NCBI RefSeq assembly: GCF_039822205.1 | Contig: NZ_JBAGBW010000005.1 | Location: 25,689-89,688, forward strand | Direction: 5' to 3' | Origin: Thermodesulfobium sp. 4217-1 | Lineage (GTDB): Bacteria > Thermodesulfobiota > Thermodesulfobiia > Thermodesulfobiales > Thermodesulfobiaceae | DNA: 64,000 nucleotides | Shown: positions 43,358 through 52,821 of the stretch, in pieces | Layout of the letters: every line of letters begins with the position of its first letter | Numbering within the stretch: position 1 is the first letter of the stretch | Notes under the pieces: model-generated | What the model was told of the DNA's origin: nothing | Databases searched by the model: none | The model's input: the letters and a program-made list of their open reading frames with translations, nothing else | Position numbers and translations under genes: made by a program

Positions 43358-43423
43358 CTTCAAAGACCTCCTTATAGCCTATTTGATACGATTAATCATA
43401 TAACTTTATCAACTTTTATAAAA

Positions 43424-44281
43424 CTACCAAAAGTTTTTAATAACCTTTGAACATAGTTCAAACTGATTTAGAGTGTAAAAGTGAAAAAACTTGACGCCCT
43501 CTTTAATCAATTCAGAACACTGTTCTGTAGCATATTCAATTCCAATTTTTCTCATATCTTCATGCGAAGAAGATCTTGCCATAGAATCTTCTAACTTTTT
43601 TGGAATCTCAACCTTACAAAATTTTGCGAATTCTTTTATCTTTTCGAAGTTTGCAATAGGAATAATACCAGGAACCAGAGTAATGTTTATTCCTCTTTTT
43701 AACACAAGATCTCTGTACCTTAAAAAATGTGAGTTATCAAAAAACATCTGACTTATAGCAAAATCAGCAAACTTCATTTTCTCAAGACAACAATCAAAGT
43801 CTTCTTCGTAACTCTTTGCCTGAGAGTGGCCTTCAGGGTAAAAGGCTACTCCTATAGAAAAGTGATCGAAGTACTCTCTAACATATTTTACAAGGTCAAT
43901 TGCATGTTTAAATTCACCCTTATTAATATCAAAGTTTTTGTCATCTTTTGGCGGATCGCCCCTAAGTGCCAAAAGATTAAAGACTCCAAGCTCGTCATAT
44001 TCCCTTATTAGGGAGTTAATCAAATCTTTCGTTGCGCCAATACAAGTTAAGTGTGGCATAACAGCAAATGCCTTAAGAGAGTTAACAAATTTAACAATTT
44101 CAAAAGTCTTGTTTTGCGTAGTTCCGCCAGCACCGTATGTTATTGAAGCAAACAGTGGTTTAAGATCTATATATTTTCTCATTATCTCCTTAAATTTCTC
44201 TTCTTGCTCTATCTCTTTTGGAGGGAAAAATTCAAGAGAAAAACCTGTATTTTCACTTTTGTACCTTTCTTTTATCCTCAA
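43424..44281 (-). CDS. metF: 5,10-methylenetetrahydrofolate reductase
   Basis: A 285-residue TIM-barrel flavoenzyme that reduces methylene-THF to methyl-THF for methionine synthesis or the Wood-Ljungdahl methyl branch. Motifs: GFSLEFFPPKE, ITYGAGGTT, LLALRGDPPK and ISQMFFD, all in the expected order. The start is TTG at 44281 behind AAAGGAGA. The neighbouring glyA gene (45427) also supplies one-carbon folate units. No metV or other pathway genes lie beside it. Confidence 0.92.
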   Translation of the reverse strand: MRIKERYKSENTGFSLEFFPPKEIEQEEKFKEIMRKYIDLKPLFASITYGAGGTTQNKTFEIVKFVNSLKAFAVMPHLTCIGATKDLINSLIREYDELGVFNLLALRGDPPKDDKNFDINKGEFKHAIDLVKYVREYFDHFSIGVAFYPEGHSQAKSYEEDFDCCLEKMKFADFAISQMFFDNSHFLRYRDLVLKRGINITLVPGIIPIANFEKIKEFAKFCKVEIPKKLEDSMARSSSHEDMRKIGIEYATEQCSELIKEGVKFFHFYTLNQFELCSKVIKNFW

Positions 44282-44633
44282 ATTATTCTCCTTTCTTGGC
44301 CATAAGCCCTTTGCTAAAATAGTTAGATTTTATCATATAAATATAATTTTTTAAATTTTATATTTTTACTTATAACCAAAAATATTGCAGCTGTTAAAAC
44401 TTTTTTTATATCAGCACTATAATAAAAATATCCTTTGTCTAAATAAAAATCGTACAAATGTTTTTAATAAGCTAATATTTAAACAAAAATATAAGATATT
44501 GGCTCAAAAAACACAAATTGTTAAAATATTTACCTCTTTATGCTCATTATAAAATATCAAAGATTTCTTCACCAAATAGTATATTTACATGCTATAATAA
44601 TTGACAGTTAATTAAATTTAAGGAGGAATTACT
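44282..44633 (+). promoter_or_regulatory. Upstream region with extended -10 promoter for the DUF1858 gene
   Basis: About 350 AT-rich bases. An extended -10 (TGC-TATAAT, 44590-44598) lies about 35 bases before the DUF1858 start; the -35 position (about 44570) is weak, typical for an extended -10 promoter. The ribosome binding site is AAGGAGG at 44621-44627. No RNA gene is seen in the rest. Confidence 0.55.
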
Positions 44634-44846
44634 TTGGATCAAATAACAAAAGATTCTAATCTTTTACAGGTTGTAAAAGACTTTCCTGAAACAATTCCAG
44701 TTTTCATGTCCTTTGGTTTAGGTTGCATAGGATGTGCCGTTGCAAAATATGAAACGGTTGAGCAAGGAGCAAACGGTCACGGCATAAACGCAGACGCTTT
44801 AGTAGAGGAATTAAATAAAACCGTTAACAAGAAAGTTGCAAAATAA
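44634..44846 (+). CDS. DUF1858 small redox protein
   Basis: A 70-residue protein of the DUF1858/ScdA-N-like type: SNLLQVVKDFPETIPVFMSFGLGCIGC with the C-x2-C pair at Cys31/Cys34. The start is TTG behind AAGGAGG. Such proteins are often fused to hybrid-cluster or iron-sulfur-repair proteins and may bind a metal or redox disulfide. Here it stands alone with its own promoter and a strong terminator. Confidence 0.87.
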   Translation: MDQITKDSNLLQVVKDFPETIPVFMSFGLGCIGCAVAKYETVEQGANGHGINADALVEELNKTVNKKVAK

Positions 44847-44852
44847 ATTTTA

Positions 44853-44877
44853 GGGCAGGTTTATCCTGCCCTTTTTT
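44853..44877 (+). terminator. Rho-independent terminator
   Basis: A 7-bp GC-rich stem (GGGCAGG, 44853-44859, with CCTGCCC, 44865-44871) and 5-base loop followed by six T (44872-44877). It ends the DUF1858 gene and reaches the stop of the convergent HD gene. Confidence 0.9.
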
Positions 44878-45430
44878 ATAACCCCAGCTCTTTTGAGTAC
44901 AGCAACATGCCAGCATGAGCGAGCTCAACAAATTCTTCTAATTCCATTGGCAAGTACTTACATATTAATATTTTTTCTCTATTTGCGCCCTTTGCAAAGC
45001 CCTTTTCATGAAACCTTCTGCAAATAAAGTCTGCGTTAATAGAGCTTAATTTTTTGTCTGGATGAATCAGAGCACTAGCAACCACAAGACCGCTTACTGC
45101 ATCAGAGCAGACAATTGCAGCTTCATCAAATGATTCTATATCTTCAAGCCTGCTCTTTCTGTGAGCCAAAACTATATTGCAGACACCTTCTTCAAATCCG
45201 TTTTCATGAAGGATCTTTGAGCCAATTATCGCATGATTTTCAGGATCTTTTTCTGTCAACTCATAGTCAATATCGTGCATTAACCCAGCAGTTCTATATA
45301 AATCCATATTTCTGTCAAACTTCACGGCAATAGCCTCCATTACGGCTTCAACCGCAATGGAGTGCTTTATCATATAATCTTTTTTAAGATACTTCTTTAA
45401 AAGTTCAATATTTTGATCTCTGGAGTTCAT
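44876..45430 (-). CDS. HD-domain phosphohydrolase
   Basis: A 184-residue protein with the HD metal site: [19 protein letters not shown] (His-Asp at about 52-53) and [11 protein letters not shown], then CSDAVSGLV. It belongs to the HDIG-type small hydrolases that act on phosphodiesters or nucleotides. It overlaps the upstream glyA gene by 4 bases and ends in the T-tract of the neighbouring terminator. The substrate is unknown. Confidence 0.85.
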   Translation of the reverse strand: MNSRDQNIELLKKYLKKDYMIKHSIAVEAVMEAIAVKFDRNMDLYRTAGLMHDIDYELTEKDPENHAIIGSKILHENGFEEGVCNIVLAHRKSRLEDIESFDEAAIVCSDAVSGLVVASALIHPDKKLSSINADFICRRFHEKGFAKGANREKILICKYLPMELEEFVELAHAGMLLYSKELGL

Positions 45431-46677
45431 CTGTCAAGCTCTGGATACAAAGGAAATTGTAGACAAAGCTCATCTACCCTTTTTTTAAGCTCATCCAATT
45501 TTTGTTCATTATCTCTAAAATCTATAGCATCTGACATTATGTTGCCGATTTCTATCATCTCTGGTTCTTTCATCCCCCTAGTAGTCAAGGCAGGCGTACC
45601 AACCCTTATGCCGCTTGCTTTCCATGGAGGCTCTGGATCAAATGGTATACTATTTTTGTTTACCGTGATGCCAATCTTAGCAAAAAGCGCCTCTGCATCT
45701 TTTCCTGATATATTTGACGCCCTCATATCTATCAGTATAAGGTGGTTGTCAGTGCCGCCGCTTACCAGTCTTAATCCTCTTGAGTTCATAGTTTCAGCCA
45801 AAGCTTTTGCGTTTTTCATTATCTGTTCGCCATATTTTTTAAAACCTGGAGTCATAGCCTCTTTAAATGCCACTGCCTTTGCAGCGATTATGTGCATCAA
45901 AGGTCCGCCCTGATTTCCAGGAAAAACGGATTTATCGATTCTATCTTTAAATTCTTCTTTGCAAAGTATAAATCCAGATCTTGGCCCCCTTAAAGTCTTA
46001 TGGGTTGTAGACGTGACTACATCTGAACAAGGAACGGGTGATGGATGCAAACCTGTTGCAACCAGCCCAGCAATGTGAGCCATATCGACCATAAGAAGAG
46101 CACCAACCTCTTTTGCTATCTGAGAAAATTTCTCAAAATCTATCGTTCGAGGGTATGCGCTTGCTCCCGCAACAATAAGCTTAGGCTTGTTCTTCCTTGC
46201 TAAATCTAAAACCTCATCAAAATCGATAGTCTCAGTATCTTTTCTTACTCCGTAGTGAATCACATTAAACCACTTTCCAGAAACTGTTACCTGACTTCCG
46301 TGTGAAAGATGACCACCCTGATCGAGTCTCATGCCCATATATGTATCACCAGGATTTAAAAGTGCAAAATATACCGCAAGATTCGCTTGAGTTCCTGAAT
46401 GTGGCTGTACATTTGCATGCTCTGCACCAAAAAGCTGTTTTGCCCTCTCTCTTGCCAGATTTTCAACAACGTCCACACATTCGCAGCCACCATAGTATCT
46501 CTTGCCAGGGAGTCCTTCTGCGTATTTGTTCGTCAAAACAGTACCCATCGCCTCAAGCACTGCTGGTGAAGTAAAGTTTTCTGAAGCAATAAGTTCCAAA
46601 CCATTTCTCTGTCTGCCAACCTCACACATTACTGCTTTGAAAACTTCCTCGTCTGTCATCCTTAAAAAGTTAAGCAA
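45427..46677 (-). CDS. glyA: Serine hydroxymethyltransferase
   Basis: A 416-residue PLP enzyme that converts serine and THF into glycine and methylene-THF. The PLP-Lys is in [12 protein letters not shown] (about 228), and the substrate residues in LELIASENF and [13 protein letters not shown] are clear. The longer frame starts at 46701, but the TTG at 46677 stands seven bases after AAGGAGGT, so I use it. It supplies one-carbon units together with metF nearby; it is probably co-transcribed with the HD gene (4-base overlap). Confidence 0.95.
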   Translation of the reverse strand: MLNFLRMTDEEVFKAVMCEVGRQRNGLELIASENFTSPAVLEAMGTVLTNKYAEGLPGKRYYGGCECVDVVENLARERAKQLFGAEHANVQPHSGTQANLAVYFALLNPGDTYMGMRLDQGGHLSHGSQVTVSGKWFNVIHYGVRKDTETIDFDEVLDLARKNKPKLIVAGASAYPRTIDFEKFSQIAKEVGALLMVDMAHIAGLVATGLHPSPVPCSDVVTSTTHKTLRGPRSGFILCKEEFKDRIDKSVFPGNQGGPLMHIIAAKAVAFKEAMTPGFKKYGEQIMKNAKALAETMNSRGLRLVSGGTDNHLILIDMRASNISGKDAEALFAKIGITVNKNSIPFDPEPPWKASGIRVGTPALTTRGMKEPEMIEIGNIMSDAIDFRDNEQKLDELKKRVDELCLQFPLYPELDR

Positions 46678-46707
46678 CTCGACAACCTCCTTAATTAACA
46701 ATAAAAA

Positions 46708-47337
46708 TTATTTCTTTAACAAAACTCTTCTTACCACATCTTTCGCAATGACTCCATCTCTTAATACCTCAAGTCCTTTTTCTATCTTTACAACAGTAGA
46801 AGAAGCAAGGTAAACAAGATCGCCTTTTATACTAAAATCTATCTGTTTCAATAGAGTTTTATCTATATCATCAATGGATAACGGATTGATTTTACCACTA
46901 ATATTTGCACTTGTCCCTATAATTGGGAAGTTAACTTCTTCAAAAATCTTCATTATTACAGGATGAGAAACAACTCTTAGAGCGACAAAGCCATCACATG
47001 CAACTCTTTCAGAAAAGTTAAAATTAAAAAAAAGTCTCGATACTATAGTTAGAGGACCAGGCCAAAAGGTAGATGCAAGCCTCAGAAATATATTTTTATC
47101 AGTATAATTAAAATTGCCATTTTCAAGTAACCAGGTCAGCGAAGGGACAAAAACCGGAAAGCTTTTATCTGGCAACCTTTTTTTCACATCAAAGATACGC
47201 GCAGACACTTCTTCAGACCTTGCATCTCCAGTCAGAGCAAAAAGAGTATCTGTGGGGACTATGCCAATCTTACAATCTTTAATCTTATCAGCAACGCTTT
47301 CATTATTAAAACTCTTTTTCAATTCTAAGCCATCCAC
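46708..47337 (-). CDS. tsaC: L-threonylcarbamoyladenylate synthase (TsaC/YrdC/Sua5 family)
   Basis: A 209-residue enzyme that makes threonylcarbamoyl-AMP for the t6A modification of tRNA. The family pattern is present: GIVPTDTLFALTGDA, then KKRLPDKSFPVFV, GPLTIVSRL, RVVSHPVI, IIGTSANISG. It overlaps the upstream PII-like gene by 13 bases. A YrdC-only length (no Sua5 C-domain). Confidence 0.88.
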   Translation of the reverse strand: MDGLELKKSFNNESVADKIKDCKIGIVPTDTLFALTGDARSEEVSARIFDVKKRLPDKSFPVFVPSLTWLLENGNFNYTDKNIFLRLASTFWPGPLTIVSRLFFNFNFSERVACDGFVALRVVSHPVIMKIFEEVNFPIIGTSANISGKINPLSIDDIDKTLLKQIDFSIKGDLVYLASSTVVKIEKGLEVLRDGVIAKDVVRRVLLKK

Positions 47338-47666
47338 ATTATATCTGTAGCAAAGGCAAAAAATGTATCAGGTTTATTTGCCTCACCAAAAATTTTTTCA
47401 GCTATTTTTTTTATCTCTTCAAGCTTTGAGTCGTCTAAAACAAAAAATAAAAATGTTTTTTCTTTAACCTCGTCTGCAGACATAATCTTTTCAATAGATT
47501 GAAAAAGTGATTCCTCTGAAAGAAGGGTAGATTTTCCAAAACCGCTGCAATCAGAAAAGGTAACGCAAGGTATTCCCAATCTTGCAAGATCTTGTAAGAA
47601 TTCAGGCAATAGATCTTTATTATCAACGACCATAAAAGTGGCAACTTTGCTCAAATTTACCTCCAA
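47325..47666 (-). CDS. PII-like regulatory protein
   Basis: A 113-residue protein with the beta-alpha-beta-beta-alpha-beta order of PII-like proteins: strand MVVDNKDLLPEFLQDL, the loop region FSDCSGFGKSTLL, then FLFFVLDDSKLEEIKKIAEKIFG and the C-terminal strand FFAFATDIMW. Glutamine, ADP or ATP sensing is the classical role; the T-loop tyrosine is missing. It is coupled to tsaC by a 13-base overlap, so it may read nucleotide supply for that step. Confidence 0.5.
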   Translation of the reverse strand: MEVNLSKVATFMVVDNKDLLPEFLQDLARLGIPCVTFSDCSGFGKSTLLSEESLFQSIEKIMSADEVKEKTFLFFVLDDSKLEEIKKIAEKIFGEANKPDTFFAFATDIMWMA

Positions 47667-47692
47667 TCATCCTGATTTTATTAATTATAACC

Positions 47693-48859
47693 TCATTGTG
47701 TTCTATAGAAAGCTTTTAGTAGTAAAGGCGTTATCATAGTAGTAAGTATTGCAACCACAATTAACACAGAAAAGACCGATCTCGATAGAACAGTGCTCGT
47801 TAGCCCGATAGTTGCAACTATTATAGCCACTTCTCCTCTTGAAATCATACCCACGCCAACTCTCAAGGAATCCACAATGCTAAATCTGGTAACAAATGCC
47901 CCAAAACCACAGCCAATTATCTTTGTTAAAACCGCTATCAAGAATATTATCAAGGCATAAAAGTAAAGCCCGGCTTCTAAGCCGCCCTTTTCAACATACA
48001 GGCCTACACTGAAAAAAAATAAAGGCGCAAAAATTGAATAAGTTAGCGTACTCATCCTATCAGAAATTCTCTCGTTATATTCTGTAAAAGATACCATAGC
48101 ACCAAGCAAATACGATCCAGTAATGGCAGCAAGCGAACCAAAGACCTCAGCAGACCAGGAATATATTATTATTAGAGCAATCGTACCAGCGACCAAGGGT
48201 TTTGATACCTTTAGCCTTGAAAAAAAATCCAAATAGCGCTTAAGAAAAAGTTTTGCTAAAAGTATGGCTACGAATAAATAGCCGAAAATTCTGAAGAGCA
48301 AAAAGAGGATGTTCCCCCTCCCAAGCTCAAATGCTATTACCAAAGACAAAATAATTATGCCTAAAACGTCATCAATAATAGCAGCTCCCAATATGGTCAT
48401 GCCAACCTTACTTCTTAATTTCCCAAGCTCCATCAATGTCTGTGCAGAAATACTAACAGAGGTAGCTGTCAAAACTGCCCCAACGAAAACCGATTCTGAA
48501 ATCCCAAAACCCGAATATAGCGAAAAGGCAGCTCCAAAAAAAAGAGGCAGTATCACCCCAAAGCTTGCAGAAGAAAAGGCAGCTAACCCAACCTTTTTCA
48601 ATTCTTTTAGATCCGTCTGCAAACCAGCAAGAAACATTAGAAATATGACCCCTATTTCAGAAAATAAAGCTATAAATTCGTTCATATGAACAACATTTAA
48701 TATTGCAGGACCAAATACAAGCCCCGCCAAAAGCTCGCCAAACACTGCAGGTTGGCCAAATTTCGCGCTTATATTCCCAGATAATTTTGATAAAAAAAGT
48801 ATAAAAGCAAAAATTGGGAGAAAATTTAAAACAGCTTCTCTTTCCAGATAAACCTCCAC
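47693..48859 (-). CDS. CPA2-family cation/proton antiporter
   Basis: A 388-residue membrane protein with about 12-13 helices: PAVFGELLAGLVFGPAIL, EIGVIFLMFLAGLQTDL, and the ion-site region LGAAIIDDVLGIIIL with two adjacent Asp. This matches the KefB/NapA-type CPA2 core without a C-terminal TrkA domain. It exchanges Na+ or K+ for H+. The start is GTG at 48859 and overlaps the previous gene by 34 bases, but a clean ribosome binding site is absent, so the true start may lie slightly inside. Confidence 0.85.
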   Translation of the reverse strand: MEVYLEREAVLNFLPIFAFILFLSKLSGNISAKFGQPAVFGELLAGLVFGPAILNVVHMNEFIALFSEIGVIFLMFLAGLQTDLKELKKVGLAAFSSASFGVILPLFFGAAFSLYSGFGISESVFVGAVLTATSVSISAQTLMELGKLRSKVGMTILGAAIIDDVLGIIILSLVIAFELGRGNILFLLFRIFGYLFVAILLAKLFLKRYLDFFSRLKVSKPLVAGTIALIIIYSWSAEVFGSLAAITGSYLLGAMVSFTEYNERISDRMSTLTYSIFAPLFFFSVGLYVEKGGLEAGLYFYALIIFLIAVLTKIIGCGFGAFVTRFSIVDSLRVGVGMISRGEVAIIVATIGLTSTVLSRSVFSVLIVVAILTTMITPLLLKAFYRTQ

Positions 48860-49806
48860 TTATAGAGGAAATTTTTGTAAAATTGATCGCCTACAAAATA
48901 AAATAGGTAGCAAAAAACAAGAACTGTTCTAAAATCAAAGAAATACATCTCTCCAATATATTTAAACACAAGATAAATAAGTATGGAAAAAAATATATCT
49001 CCAAAAAAGATGCCAGCAAAAAAAGAAATAACCGAAAAAGCTATATATAAATATGGATAATAAGCGCCAGTGATGTTCATCACGAAATCAGAGAACATTT
49101 CTATATAGCCATAATGCGCTATATAACCAAAGAGCACACAAAGAAGCAAAAAATAAAATATCCCGCTATTTGCAGAGTACATATCAATTTTTACAGATTT
49201 TATGTCAATTTTGTATCTTAAAAAGCCTATAATTACAAAAATTAATGCTGCCACACCTATAACCTGATCCATATAGGTGTAAACAACCGAGAGAACAGTA
49301 AAAAGAGTGATATAAAACAAAAATTCTCTTTCTTTTAAAGTCTTTAATACATCAAGTCTATGATTTTTTAAAATATAGATTAGATAGAAAATTAAACTTG
49401 CAGCTATCAAAGGATAGAAAAATTGCAGATATGAAAAATAATTTACTCCAGATACACAAAAAAAATACAAAATGGGAATAGAAGAAAATGGGAATAACCA
49501 TTTTGAAAACAAATTGGTTATTTTACCTTCAGAGCCCCCCATATCCACAAATATTTTAGCTAAAGAGAGAACATTCTCTTTACCATTTGCGACATGTTCG
49601 ATAAAGTCCCTAACAAAGGGCAGAGCTAAAAGCGCAAGCAAAAAATTTAGATCAAATAAATAATATATAGGCAGGATCTGATAACTTCGCGTGGCAAGCA
49701 CCAAACAAACAACCAGAGCAAGCGAGAGAAAGGGCCTAAGCTTTAATCTAGAAAGAAGCAATATTGCTATATTTATATAAAATAAAGTTAAAAATATCTG
49801 CTGCAT
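48826..49806 (-). CDS. Polytopic membrane protein of unknown function
   Basis: A 326-residue, highly aromatic membrane protein with about 10-11 helices. I use ATG 49806, because GGGAG lies five bases upstream, in place of the ATG 12 bases earlier. There is one larger hydrophilic loop (about 75-110: EHVANGKENVLSLAKIFVDMGGSEGK). I recognise no family. It precedes and overlaps a CPA2 antiporter, so it may support ion transport or be a partner subunit; this is inference. Confidence 0.55.
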   Translation of the reverse strand: MQQIFLTLFYINIAILLLSRLKLRPFLSLALVVCLVLATRSYQILPIYYLFDLNFLLALLALPFVRDFIEHVANGKENVLSLAKIFVDMGGSEGKITNLFSKWLFPFSSIPILYFFCVSGVNYFSYLQFFYPLIAASLIFYLIYILKNHRLDVLKTLKEREFLFYITLFTVLSVVYTYMDQVIGVAALIFVIIGFLRYKIDIKSVKIDMYSANSGIFYFLLLCVLFGYIAHYGYIEMFSDFVMNITGAYYPYLYIAFSVISFFAGIFFGDIFFSILIYLVFKYIGEMYFFDFRTVLVFCYLFYFVGDQFYKNFLYKWRFIWKEKLF

Positions 49807-49901
49807 TTGTTCTCCCATAATTTTTTAAATCTGATAGCTATTTTAACACAAATCCTAAAAGTCCAGAGAAATAGCTGATAAAAATATAAGCCTATAGTTC
49901 G

Positions 49902-50501
49902 TTAAAGTTCTAATATTATATTCTTCACATCCATACAAATCTCACCCAAATCAAGCATTGAATTTATTAAGCAAACCTTTTCGTAGGCAACAATTTTGTC
50001 AACTGTAATTTCTGTTTCTTTTATTATGCCTTTATCTAAATAAAACTGCCTTTTGGTTCCATTTAGCAAATAGCTTTCAGGTGTATGCCATATACCATTT
50101 TTATATAATGCAATATTGGAATATGAGGTATCGGTCACAAAATTATTTTTAATTATCAAGATCTCTTCAGAACTCTTAATATGTTTTTTTAAATTATCAA
50201 AGACTTCTCTGTCAAAGAACTTATAGCTGTATTCTATTTCATTAGCAGACATTAATTTTAAAGAATCTATCTTTCTAATAGAATAGCTGTCAATACTTAT
50301 ACTTTCTACACCTCTACCATAAATAATTCTGCACTTAAATCGCCCATTGTTATAATTTTCTTGGTTAGGCAATACACTCTCAATATCTATATTACACTTT
50401 CCAAAAAATTCCTTTTGAGCAGCATTAACTCTTTTTTGATGATACTCAAGGTTTAAGTAGCTTGAGTTATATAATTTTATCGTCTCAATAAATTGGCACA
50501 T
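49902..50501 (-). CDS. pabC: Aminotransferase class IV (aminodeoxychorismate lyase-like)
   Basis: A 199-residue PLP fold type IV enzyme. The likely PLP lysine is in YSYKFFDRE (about 90), and DTSYSNIALY and YLLNGTKRQ are the phosphate-binding and product-side motifs. The ATG at 50501 has GAGAAG upstream; the longer frame begins with TTG at 50513. It overlaps pabB by 17 bases. It is shorter than E. coli PabC (269) but fits the compact relatives found beside PabB, so it probably makes 4-aminobenzoate for folate. Confidence 0.75.
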   Translation of the reverse strand: MCQFIETIKLYNSSYLNLEYHQKRVNAAQKEFFGKCNIDIESVLPNQENYNNGRFKCRIIYGRGVESISIDSYSIRKIDSLKLMSANEIEYSYKFFDREVFDNLKKHIKSSEEILIIKNNFVTDTSYSNIALYKNGIWHTPESYLLNGTKRQFYLDKGIIKETEITVDKIVAYEKVCLINSMLDLGEICMDVKNIILEL

Positions 50502-51474
50502 ATATCTTCTCAATCAATTCTTGATATTCTTTTTCAATATCGCTATATATGGTTATTCCGCCGCCGCTTTTAAAGAATAGCTTATTGTTTATATTTTCTA
50601 TAAACCTTATCAATACATAACTTTCTAAATTATTTCCATCAAAATACCCTCCAACCCCTGTATAATATCCCCTTTTATATGTCTCTACCTCCTTTATCTT
50701 TTTAATTGTAGCCTCTTTTGGGGCTCCGCTAATTGATCCAGCAGGCAACAAATGCGCTATTATATTGCCCAATCTCTTTTTGTAATCACTTCCCAAATAA
50801 CCACATATCTCAGAGCTGGTTTGATAAAGCTCTCCATTAATGGTATGAATTTTAGAAAAATATCTAAACTGGCTTACCTTTATATTGTTAGCGATTCTTC
50901 CAAGATCATTTCTAATTAGATCTACAATAGTAGCGTGTTCTGCTATCTCTTTTTCATCATTCTCTAAAATTTTTTTGGCATTTGGTATCTTTGCGTCTAT
51001 CGTTCCCTTCATTGGATAGGCGAATATAAACCCATTTTTAATTCTAACAAATATCTCAGGCGAAAAGCAGGTAAACGAATCTTTAACGTAGAGCTTAAAT
51101 TTAGACTTGCTCATCAAAAATATTTCAAAAAGACTAAGATTCGTATAAATTTCAGTCTGGAAAGTTAGATTTATTAGGTATGAGTATCCATCTCTTTCGT
51201 ATTTCTGAACTGACTCAAAAGCCTTTTTGTATTCTGCCATAGAAACTGGAAAGCTTTCAAAAATTATTTTTTTATTATCTTGTTTAACATTGTGATAAAC
51301 ATCTTCGTAGTTTTTAAAATTATTTATGTCAAAAAAAATGTCATTTGAAAAAAGTTTATCGCCATGTAAAATTTTAAATTCATCCGACTCAAAATTTATC
51401 ATGAAAAAAAATGGGACCGATTTTAAGGATAGCTTATTAAACTGCTCTATAAATTCATTTGTACAAGAAAACAT
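50485..51474 (-). CDS. pabB: Aminodeoxychorismate synthase component I
   Basis: A 329-residue chorismate-binding enzyme that makes 4-amino-4-deoxychorismate, the first step to 4-aminobenzoate. Family motifs are present: LINLTFQT, PEIFVRI, YPMKGTID, EHATIVDLIRNDLGRI, LPAGSISGAPK and GYYTGVGGYF. It lacks the N-terminal extension of larger PabB, typical of the small form. It overlaps the class IV aminotransferase gene, forming a PabB-PabC pair. Confidence 0.9.
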   Translation of the reverse strand: MFSCTNEFIEQFNKLSLKSVPFFFMINFESDEFKILHGDKLFSNDIFFDINNFKNYEDVYHNVKQDNKKIIFESFPVSMAEYKKAFESVQKYERDGYSYLINLTFQTEIYTNLSLFEIFLMSKSKFKLYVKDSFTCFSPEIFVRIKNGFIFAYPMKGTIDAKIPNAKKILENDEKEIAEHATIVDLIRNDLGRIANNIKVSQFRYFSKIHTINGELYQTSSEICGYLGSDYKKRLGNIIAHLLPAGSISGAPKEATIKKIKEVETYKRGYYTGVGGYFDGNNLESYVLIRFIENINNKLFFKSGGGITIYSDIEKEYQELIEKIYVPIY

Positions 51475-51601
51475 AAGCTATATTCTACAAATTAAAAATA
51501 TTATTGTAAATCTTGTAAGCCTGATATAAAAACAATAATTTACTTAGTTAAAGCTAGCCTGTGTTATGATTTATTTAAACAATTGTTACAATATTAAACC
51601 A

Positions 51602-51636
51602 AAGGAGGAAGAGCTTTTTGCTCTATATCAAACATG
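51602..51636 (+). promoter_or_regulatory. Ribosome binding site with intervening hairpin before glycerate kinase
   Basis: AAGGAGG (51602-51608) is 25 bases before the ATG at 51634, too far for direct use. A 5-bp stem with a TTTTT loop (51610-51614 with 51620-51624) lies between them and, if formed, would reduce the effective spacing to about 10 bases. Confidence 0.45.
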
Positions 51637-52797
51637 AACAAGATATTAATTGCTCCTGACTCATACAAAGGTTGTCTTAGCGCACTTGAGGTTTCTAATG
51701 CAATAGAAAGCGCTTTTTTAGAATTTTATCCAGAAATAAATATAGTAAAAGTTCCAATTGCAGATGGAGGCGAAGGAACGGTAGACGCTCTTGTAACGGC
51801 CACAGGCGGAAAACTTATGTTTAGTGAAGTATTAGACCCTTTAGGAGAAAAAATAGTTGCAAAGTGGGGTATATTAGGTGATGGCAGCACAGCTGTTATC
51901 GAGATGGCTTCAGCCTCAGGGCTGCCTCTAGTTCCAAAAGAAAAGAGAAACCCATACATCACTTCGACATTTGGCACAGGGCAGCTTATAATGGCTGCTT
52001 TGGATGCAAACTGTAAGAAGATTGTTATTGGAATTGGCGGAAGTGCCACAAATGATGCAGGCTCTGGAATGGCAAAGGCATTAGGCGCAAAGTTCCTTGA
52101 TGGCTCTGGCAAAGAGTTGTGCGATGGAGGCTATGCGTTACAGAAATTAGAAGGAATAGACATATCCAAAATAGATCGACGCATAAAAAACACAGAAATT
52201 CTCGTTGCATGCGATGTTGATAACCCATTGTGTGGACCTCGTGGAGCATCAGCAGTATATGGTCCACAAAAAGGGGCAACCCCTGAAATGATTTTGGAAT
52301 TAGATAAGGCCTTGCTAAAATTTTCAGACATTGCTCAACGAGTTACAGGAAAGGATGTAAAAAATACTGCTGGTGCAGGAGCTGCAGGAGGGCTTGGAGC
52401 AGGTTTAATGTTTTTTACCGAAGCATCTCTTATGCCCGGAGTGGAATTAGTCTTAGAAGTTACAGACTTCAATAATTTAGTAAAAGACGCAGACCTTGTC
52501 ATTACTGGAGAGGGCAACACAGACTTCCAAACTGTTTTCGGAAAAGCCCCAGTAGGAGTCGCAAAAGCAGCCAAAAAATACAATATACCTGTAGTCTGCA
52601 TTTCTGGAGGTTTGGGAGACGGTTACGAATCAGTGTTTGATAAGGGTATTGACGCTATTGTCAGCATCTCATCTGGACCAGTTTCATTGGATGAATGTAT
52701 GCTAAATGGCGCCATCATGCTAATTTCTGCAACCAAAAGACTTATAAGAACGCTGAATGTGGGGATGCTTGTAGAAAAAAGGAGCGGCCAAGGGTAA
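51634..52797 (+). CDS. glxK: Glycerate 2-kinase (GlxK/GarK family)
   Basis: A 387-residue cytosolic kinase phosphorylating glycerate. The family start MNKILIAPDSYKGCLSALEV, the IADGGEGTVDALV segment, GIGGSATNDAGSGMAKALG and CDVDNPLCGPRGA all match the GlxK type-1 family. It links serine/glyoxylate routes to glycolysis. The ATG lies unusually far from its ribosome binding site (see 51602-51636). A GC-rich hairpin (52782-52814) follows; it is convergent with the Kor operon. Confidence 0.92.
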   Translation: MNKILIAPDSYKGCLSALEVSNAIESAFLEFYPEINIVKVPIADGGEGTVDALVTATGGKLMFSEVLDPLGEKIVAKWGILGDGSTAVIEMASASGLPLVPKEKRNPYITSTFGTGQLIMAALDANCKKIVIGIGGSATNDAGSGMAKALGAKFLDGSGKELCDGGYALQKLEGIDISKIDRRIKNTEILVACDVDNPLCGPRGASAVYGPQKGATPEMILELDKALLKFSDIAQRVTGKDVKNTAGAGAAGGLGAGLMFFTEASLMPGVELVLEVTDFNNLVKDADLVITGEGNTDFQTVFGKAPVGVAKAAKKYNIPVVCISGGLGDGYESVFDKGIDAIVSISSGPVSLDECMLNGAIMLISATKRLIRTLNVGMLVEKRSGQG

Positions 52798-52814
52798 TCC
52801 CCTTTAAGCCGCTC
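52782..52814. terminator. GC-rich terminator-like hairpin between convergent genes
   Basis: GAGCGGC (52782-52788) pairs with GCCGCTC (52808-52814), with an inner pairing of AAGGG and CCCTT. It covers the glxK stop codon and lies eight bases from the end of the reverse gene. No long T-tract follows, so the efficiency is uncertain. Confidence 0.6.
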
Positions 52815-52821
52815 AAATTAT

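Noticed and set aside
45413-45913. 166-codon rightward frame opposite glyA
   Set aside because: Antisense to a full-length SHMT with intact motifs; no independent evidence.
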